Assembly: GCA_027007465.1 (NCBI GenBank)
Contig: JALTFF010000007.1
Span: 1 to 13,710 of the forward strand
DNA: 13,710 bases
From: a bacterium
GTDB lineage: Bacteria > Patescibacteriota > Patescibacteriia > Patescibacteriales > JALTFF01
Direction of reading: 5' to 3'
The notes below the pieces were generated by a model. The model was not told where the DNA came from, did no database searches, and saw only the letters and a list, made by a program, of their open reading frames with translations. Position 1 is the first letter of the stretch; each line of letters starts with the position of its first letter. Shown one piece after another: positions 1 through 7,700 of this stretch. The position numbers and the translations under genes were made by a program.

Positions 1-1172
1 AATCCTGCTTTTAATGGCGTTGTAGTAGCTGATATTCCAATTGATCTCATTCTTCCAACTGCTGCTCCAGCCATTGAAGAACCGGCAACGCCAAGTTGTT
101 GAGCAACTAATAATCCTCCAATAAGCATAGAAGCTGATATAATAAATTTTAATATATTATCTACAGAACCAGCTTGTGTTAGCCCAACGTATAACTGGTC
201 GCTCGCTTGAGTGCCTACTGCTTGTTGCTTTATTTTATTTATTTCATTATTAAGTTTACCGCCGCCAACAACAGCTAACGAAAGCCAAAGAAAAAATGCC
301 ATTACAGGCCCAATAATTAAATAATTGACAAACTCGCCCCACCATTGTGAAGCATATCTTTGTCCTGCTGAAAAAGCGCTTGATAGAAAAGCAAGAGGTG
401 ATAAAATTATTAAAATCCAAAGCATAACTATTCTAAATGTTAAAATAACAGTGTAAATAATAACAAAAACACTAGCAATTATAAGCAAAATAAGGCCAAA
501 TATTAGACTGCCTAACATTGTAAGTGGATGAAGAGAGCCCTTAAAAACATTAAGAAACTCTGGACTTTTATAAAAACTAAAAACTTTCTCAATCCCAAAC
601 ATATTAAAAATATTATAAGCTCCTGTTTTTGCAAAAGCATCAACAAAAGTTAACATTATTACTTGTGAAAAATCAATAAGCAACCCGCAAATTGTTTTTG
701 AAAAATTTATTAAAACAGCCATAATAAGCAATTTTGGCAATGCTTTTTTCCAGTTATAAGTTTCAATACGTAAAACAGTGGCAAACGCTATTACTAAAAA
801 AATCAAGATAAAAAACATATTGCAAATGTTCACTACTAATGGCCAGCCCAAAACAACAGCGGGATTTGCTATAAAATTATTATATTCTGCCACGAAAATT
901 AAAATACTTGTAATTACTCCTAAAAATAATCCAATAATCCAGCCTATTGCTTGAAGCACTAAAATAATTAAATAATAATTAGCTATAGCGCCTACTATCT
1001 TCGAGAGTATAGCTACTGTATTGGCACCGATTGCGCCACCAGCTTCTCCCACAACTGCGCCACCAGCTTCTCCCACAGCTTTTGCAGAATTAATATTTAC
1101 TAATAATCCAAATAAAACAAGTATTAAAACTAAGCTTTTCTTGTTTGCAAATTTTTCAAAAACTTTTTTCAT
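1..1172 (-). CDS. TrbL/VirB6-like polytopic membrane protein, 3' end outside window
   Basis: The frame is open from an ATG at 1172 to the left edge, giving 390 complete residues and no stop, so the protein is truncated by the window. A lysine-rich start (MKKVFEKFANKK) and a hydrophobic stretch (residues 14-29) ending in NSAKA look like a signal peptide or first membrane segment. A glycine-rich duplicated linker follows (32-47). Strongly hydrophobic segments lie near 60-96, 111-135, 147-178, 217-268, 282-304 and 340-364. Residues 247-262 (RIVMLWILIILSPLAF) match the arginine-then-SPLAF signature I associate with TrbL/VirB6-type proteins of Patescibacteria. VirB6/TrbL proteins form the inner-membrane part of type IV secretion channels; that role here is inference. 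The gene starts 38 nt after the 180-aa gene and has no clear Shine-Dalgarno site. Membrane protein: near certain. Family: likely. Confidence 0.75.
   Translation of the reverse strand, partial: MKKVFEKFANKKSLVLILVLFGLLVNINSAKAVGEAGGAVVGEAGGAIGANTVAILSKIVGAIANYYLIILVLQAIGWIIGLFLGVITSILIFVAEYNNFIANPAVVLGWPLVVNICNMFFILIFLVIAFATVLRIETYNWKKALPKLLIMAVLINFSKTICGLLIDFSQVIMLTFVDAFAKTGAYNIFNMFGIEKVFSFYKSPEFLNVFKGSLHPLTMLGSLIFGLILLIIASVFVIIYTVILTFRIVMLWILIILSPLAFLSSAFSAGQRYASQWWGEFVNYLIIGPVMAFFLWLSLAVVGGGKLNNEINKIKQQAVGTQASDQLYVGLTQAGSVDNILKFIISASMLIGGLLVAQQLGVAGSSMAGAAVGRMRSIGISATTTPLKAG
1033..1080 (-). repeat. 24-bp tandem duplication coding for two copies of [AV]VGEAGGA
   Basis: Bases 1033-1056 and 1057-1080 differ at a single position. 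They encode AVGEAGGA followed by VVGEAGGA (residues 32-47), directly after the putative signal peptide of the TrbL/VirB6-like protein. The repeat preserves frame and makes a flexible glycine/alanine linker. It looks like a recent slippage duplication. Confidence 0.9.
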
Positions 1173-1210
1173 AAAAAATTTTAATGCTTTTTTAAAATAA
1201 GATGTATGTA

Positions 1211-1753
1211 TTAGTACTCTACTTGAGCTTGCCCTAATATTTGAGATTCCCTTTGCTTTCTTTCTTGTTCTTTTAAATTATTGAGTATTTTATTTCTTTC
1301 TCTTCTTGTCTTTAGCCAAAGCATTACAACTGTTCCTGTCCAAAATGGCAATAAATTTATCACTGGAATTATTTCAAAAATAGGCAATATCATATATTTC
1401 CAAAGCTGACCTTTTATTCTATCCCAAATATTCATTTTACTTCCATTAGCTTTAAAAAATATCAAAACAAAACCAGTAACAACAACTAAAATATAAATTC
1501 CAATATTAACTACAGCTGAAAAAAATCCTAAATCAATATATTCTAATAAATCCACTATTATTGCTAAAAGTAATAAAGCAAAAAATATACCATCAGATCC
1601 TTTAGTTATTTTCTGACTAATTTTTTTACTAGCAAATTTTGCCAATCTATTTTTTTGCAATTTTCTTTTTCTAATATTTTCTAACATTTTAGCATATCTA
1701 TCTTGCAATGTCTGGTCTTGACTTGAAAAATTGTTATTTTCTTGATTGTTCAT
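1211..1753 (-). CDS. 180-aa membrane protein of unknown function, coupled to the giant gene
   Basis: I do not recognise this family. The N-terminus (1-50) is polar and rich in Asn, Gln, Lys and Arg, with a possible helical or coiled stretch at 15-45. Three hydrophobic segments follow (about 55-71, 78-100 and 120-147). The C-terminus (148-180) is charged and helical (RRERNKILNNLKEQERKQRE). Positive charges on both tails suggest that at least part of each faces the cytoplasm. Its ATG (1753-1751) overlaps the TGA stop of the giant gene (1752-1750) as ATGA, the classic arrangement for translational coupling. The TrbL/VirB6-like gene begins 38 nt after its TAA stop. This sandwiched position suggests a small inner-membrane partner of the secretion-type complex. 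It lacks the usual PrgI-family N-terminal pattern, so I do not call it PrgI. The open reading frame is secure; the function is unknown. Confidence 0.85.
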   Translation of the reverse strand: MNNQENNNFSSQDQTLQDRYAKMLENIRKRKLQKNRLAKFASKKISQKITKGSDGIFFALLLLAIIVDLLEYIDLGFFSAVVNIGIYILVVVTGFVLIFFKANGSKMNIWDRIKGQLWKYMILPIFEIIPVINLLPFWTGTVVMLWLKTRRERNKILNNLKEQERKQRESQILGQAQVEY

Positions 1754-4700
1754 TTCTTATAAACTCTAATACTTGGGCCTGAGTCCCAATGACTACAATC
1801 TAATCGTTTACTACTGTGATTACACCAGCCCCAATTATCTCTAATAGAAATTTTAGGTGTTGCAGTGCAATAATATTTGTTATTTATATTTTTACAGTTT
1901 AAGTCATTTTTATCTTTAGCTTTCATTTCATCATAACTATATAAATGATAAAGCGAATGTGGTTTATCAAGAACTTGTCTATCTCTCATTTCAATGCCAG
2001 AAATAGTTGTTGTGGATCCATCTCCCCAATCAACAGTATAGTTAACCAAAGGCAATTGTTCTGCGTCAACTTTTGTGTTAAAAGTTAAATTAACTAATTT
2101 TAAATCAGTAATTTTTAAAATTGAATTTGAATCTACTTTGCCTAACTTATCTAACTTAATACCTAACTTATCTAACTTAATATTTAACACTTTTGGCGGA
2201 ATGCCGCAATAATTGCAAGTAGGGCTAGGACAATTATTACAAGTATTATTAAAATTCTTTTTTGCGTCACAATTTCCTTCTTTCGGACGATTTTTGCTAT
2301 AACAATAACCACATATATAACTATAATTAGGTCGTATTCTCGCTCCATTTAAGTTAGTAGCTTCACAAATATTTTCTGGTGGAGACCAAGTAATAGAATT
2401 AGCGCTCATTTTTATATATCTAGATTGGCTAATACACTTACTATTAGGGCAATCATTATGGTTTGGATCACATAATTTACCCGAATTATCACATTTATAA
2501 ACAAGTTTACAATCTCCTGCTGTTGGACAACATGATCTTCCGTCATCACATTTATATCCCTCTTCATCTCGTAAGCTGCAATTTTTACAAGTTTGATCAC
2601 TTATGTCTGTTTCACATGCGCTCCCATCTGAGCAAGCTTTTTCAGTAGATTTTACGCAATTTCCATCAGGGCAATCTTGATGACAAGAATTTGTATTTAC
2701 TGGAATAACGCCATTAGCGCATTTATATTCAAGCTTCCATTTCCAAGAACCATAACTTTGAGCAAATAAACGTTTAATCCTATCTACAGCATCTGCTGTT
2801 GATGATAACATCCCAGGAGCAATAAGAAACTTACCACAATCACCCTCACAAGAATAAGGACTTCCAGCGCGCGCTTGCCATGGTTCTTTATAATTTTCTT
2901 TATTAGGATACTCTATAATTAATGGTTGAATACCTACTATTGTCTTACTATCCCATTCATAAGGATTATTAACAGGCTTTGGTGGAATTATAGCTCCAAA
3001 CGGCTTGTAATCACTATTATATGAATATTCTAAATTTGGCACAATATAATTACTCCCTTCATAAACTCTGCTAGACCAAAATTTATTTTGGCCAGTAGCT
3101 GTTACTACCATAACTATTTCAGAAGCATAATCAAGATGATATTTAAAGTAGGCTGTGCAATCCCAAGAACTACTATCATTACTATCATCAAAAGTATATA
3201 CCCTTAGATGATCAAAATAACCATTTTCATCAAAAGCTACATAAAATTTAACGCAATTATATTCACAGCCACAACTACCACCGCAATTATCAGTATCAAA
3301 TTCAGGTAATTTAGCAAGCTTATTATTGTCTTTATTTTTTTTCTCATAAGCTTCAATCCACCATGGTCCTTTATTAGTGCCCTCAGCTAAAAGCAATGGA
3401 AAATTACCATCTTGTTTTGTTGGATCACTTCTTAAAGTAAATTCCATGTCTGCAGAGTGAGCATCGTCATGCCTGCTTTTACAATAAAAATATATTCCAT
3501 CAATAGCATCTTTATTATAATATCTCTTATTAGCATCTTCTATTCCTAAATCTTTCCTGTCAAATTTCATACAATTCGCTCCTTGCATTTTCACCCAAAA
3601 AGGTTTAGACGCTACCTTATATTCGGTTGGGAATCTTTTTGCCTTAACAGTATAATACAGCGGAAACCTGTCTGCATACCCAGCTCCTTCTTCAATCCCA
3701 TCTCCTCTTATCCTGTCAAGAGGATACCACATTAAACAATTTTTAGGATTGCCAGGAGCTCTATCATATTCTAAACAATATCCAGGCCAACCATTTCTCT
3801 TAATCTTAGCGTCATCAATATATTTGCAAGATAAAGAATCGCTTTGGGGATAAAGCCGACAAGTTTGCGGAACATAATGGCTTACAGTTCCTATTCTATA
3901 AATTTCTAAAGCAGGCTTTATTTTAATATCATCAATATAAACATTTCCAGAACAAGCATTCCTTGGAATATGCAAACTATAATTAGGGCATTTCTCTTTT
4001 ATTAGTATTTTAGGCGCATTAGGAAATTCTCCTGGTTCATAACAATCTCCTCCACCGCAAAATTTTGTTATATTCACATCACTTCCACCTTCATCACAAC
4101 TAAAATTAGCTTTTTCATAATGATCTCCACACCAAACAAGAGCGCCAAACCAAGTTTGACCACTAATAACTAATTTAATTTTTTCAGTGCTAGGCCCTGT
4201 TTTAAAATAATGAACTCTTTTCTCCCAACCTCTTCCAAAAGGTTGGCCAAAATTACAATCATAGTATTTACTATGTTCTGATGCATCTCCATCACAATAC
4301 CAAGTTCCTTTATTGTCACTATTTCCAGCAAGCTTATTTCCATTCTTATCATAGCTAACAGTAGTAAAAGTAATTTGCATATTATCCCAATCTCCTTGTA
4401 AAGCCTTAAAGTTAAGAGTATTAATATAATATGATAAAATATAAGTTCTATTAGGCATTACTTCTATAAATTCTGATTCTAATTTTCCTCTTGATGCTGA
4501 AAACTTTAAAAAATTCCTACCTTCTGGAGCATATTTATTTAACCCTTCTTGCTCTGCTGCATAAGGATTATCAATAACTTTAAATTTATCAGGCGACCAA
4601 GATTTATCCTCGACTGTCTGCCAACCGATTGGATAATTATTATCACCTTCAATTTCAAAATTACCATTTGGAATGTTTATAGCTTCTCCTGCTTGCTTCA

Positions 4701-7700
4701 TCTCACCTAAAGGATAATATATGTTATAATAATCTAAAATACATCTACCACTTTTACCACAATCAGCATCATTCACGCATAGTTTATTTACATCTTTTAC
4801 ATCTTTTACATCTTCTTTACAATATCCATATCCTATTTTACTATATCCAGTTCTATTAATCATTGAACTATCATAAATTTCAGCCTTAGGATTAACTTCA
4901 AAAATATTGCTATCGCATTGACCATTTGGATCTAAATGGTTACAAGTTCCAATGTCAAAACAATCTTTTTCTATTTTTCCATTAGGCAATCTTGTTGCAA
5001 CAGAACTTTTACAACTAAGCCATTTATTACAAACTCTGTCTGGTTGAACTTTTAATAAGATGTTAGAATCACAAGGATGTTGGCTATAGCATCTTTGTGG
5101 TGTTTCTATGTTATCATTTTCATAAGACAAACCAGCGCTATAAATTAAATCAGAATAATTACTATGACTTTCATTACCGCCAATAACATCTCTTTTGTCA
5201 AACAAAACACAACCTTTACCAAAATTAACAATTCCATTGCAGCTTTGTTCATCAACTGTATCAGCTAATTGATAGCCAACTATGGCTTTTTTAAGAGTAA
5301 TATTATTGCAAACAATACTAGAGCTAGCTGTATAAAAATATTTAGTTGGTGTTGTTGTGACTCTATTTGATTTATCTAAATAAATTATATCATTATTCGT
5401 TATACTATCCTTAGTGGCTTTAGACCAACAGTAATTTTTAATATCTATTTTTGTTGATGATGCATTATATAATGTCCAAGCTTCAAGATTTATTTTTTTA
5501 TTTTTATATTCTATAGATGGTTTTGCGTAAAGATCAATATATTCAGTGCAACCAGATTTGCTTGAAGGACAAAGACCAACATTTCCGCCTCTATAAGCAG
5601 GCATTGGCTGATCTACTCTTGATCCACCAGGTCCAAAAGTTAACGGCGGATTAACTGATAAATCACCTTCTCCAGCTAAAGGACATTCTTTAATATCGCA
5701 ATAAGAATTAGGACAGTCAGAATCTGTAATACACTGTTTTCCACTATTATCGCCCCCATTGCATTTATTATAAAGTTTATACCAACCAAAAGAATAAGAT
5801 TTATAACTGTTAGATTTTGGTTGTCCATAATAACAAACTGCTTTGCCAGGATCTTTAAAATAATAAGTTCCGTCATTAGCTGTATATTCTTCACAACGGA
5901 CTTTATCCTTGCTACACAATATTGAATCATATTTATCTGGGTTATTTATCAAATAAATAGAGGAAAAATTTTCTGGCAATAAATTACTGCCTAAACTAGG
6001 ATAACCTAAAACTTGGCAACCTTTTGAGCTTTGATTGCATTGATATTTTTTATCATAAACCCAAAAAGTATAGCTATCTGCTGGCACTTTAACTCCACCT
6101 TTATTTGGCCAAGTCTTTTCTTTATAATCACTATAATTATGCGTATCAATCATTAACTCGCAACCAACAGCTGACTCATCGCAAAGAGATGTAAATGATT
6201 TTAGATAATGAGTTTTATTATTTCTATCTTTATACTTATCACAAAAAAGCATTTCTTGAGGCATACAAGTCTTTGGCTCTATCTCGCTTCCTCCACAATC
6301 TTGCCCATTGGGATCTATGATTGAATTATCGCAAGCAACTGGTGTTTGCCAACTATTTTTAATTAAATAATAAGTATCAACAAGCTCTCTAATAATGATA
6401 AAGTCATAATTAGCTTTACCATTTATAACAAATTTTTCATTTCCTATGACATTATTATTAGTTAATGTTGCAAATCTATATAAGTACAAATTTCCGCCGA
6501 CAAATTCTCCTGTATCCCTCTTATTTTTTTCAAAACTTCCAACTATCTCATCTTTTCCATTTTTTATAGAAAAATCAGATCCTAGTAAATTATTCGCGCT
6601 AGCTACAAATTCTAATTCATAAGTAGTATTTGGCTTAATAAGTCCAGCTAATGATATGCTTACTTCTGAATCTACTTTCATAGAATATCCATTTTTCAAA
6701 AGAGAATAACCTTTAACAACATCTGGAGCGCTTCCATTGCTTTTCTGCCAACCAATAGCGCTCCCATCTTCAAAGTCATTATTTAAAACTTCAAAAATAT
6801 CATTACTCATTGTGCCTTTATATTTTCTACAACCAACTTGTGAAGCATTGCATTTAACACCTTGACCTGGAATAGCTTGATAAATACAACCCTCTGTTTC
6901 TCTCCAAGTTCCTCCTGTTAAAATGCAATCATTTTGTTCAGACTTTTCAACTGGTGATTTTTGATAAATACATCCTTTAACGCTATCCCAACTGCCGCCA
7001 ATATTAATACAATCTTCTTTAGATAATTTAGTTTTACGATATGGATGACAATTCTCATCACAACTAATTGTCTTTGAATAATCTCTATAATAAATATTTC
7101 CAGACTTGTCATAAAACTCTCTACAATCTGGATTATGAACTGGATCATAATTACAATTATTTTCTTTATTATCAACTGTTTTTGGCGCTGAATTATCAAC
7201 TATGCCACTAGCCATCAATCGATAAGTTTTTAATTGATAACCAGACTCTCCATCTCCTTGCCATAAATAATAATTAGCGCATTTTGGATTTGGTTTTTCG
7301 CATCTTCTTAAATAACTATAATATTCAATTCCTTCACCTCCCTTTGCTTTCTTGTCTAAATTAGTAAATTGATCACAACCAACAGAAGATAAGCTACATG
7401 TCCTAGCTGTCTTTGGAATGAAATATTTATTTTTATCTGTTTCAAAAGCTGTTTGCTTTTGAATAAATGCGTCATACCCAACACACTCACTTGGACAATA
7501 ATCATTGCCTGGTGTTATCTTGGCTGGAATAGAAATATTTGTTGTTTGCGAAGTATAAAGATCACAACCAGCTTCATTCTCACTACACTGTCTTGCAAAT
7601 TGATGACATATATTAGGAGCATCATCTTTTAAGTTATAAACACCCTTATCAAAGTCTTTACTACAAATTTTAGACAAATAATTTGGCATCTTTTTTTCAT

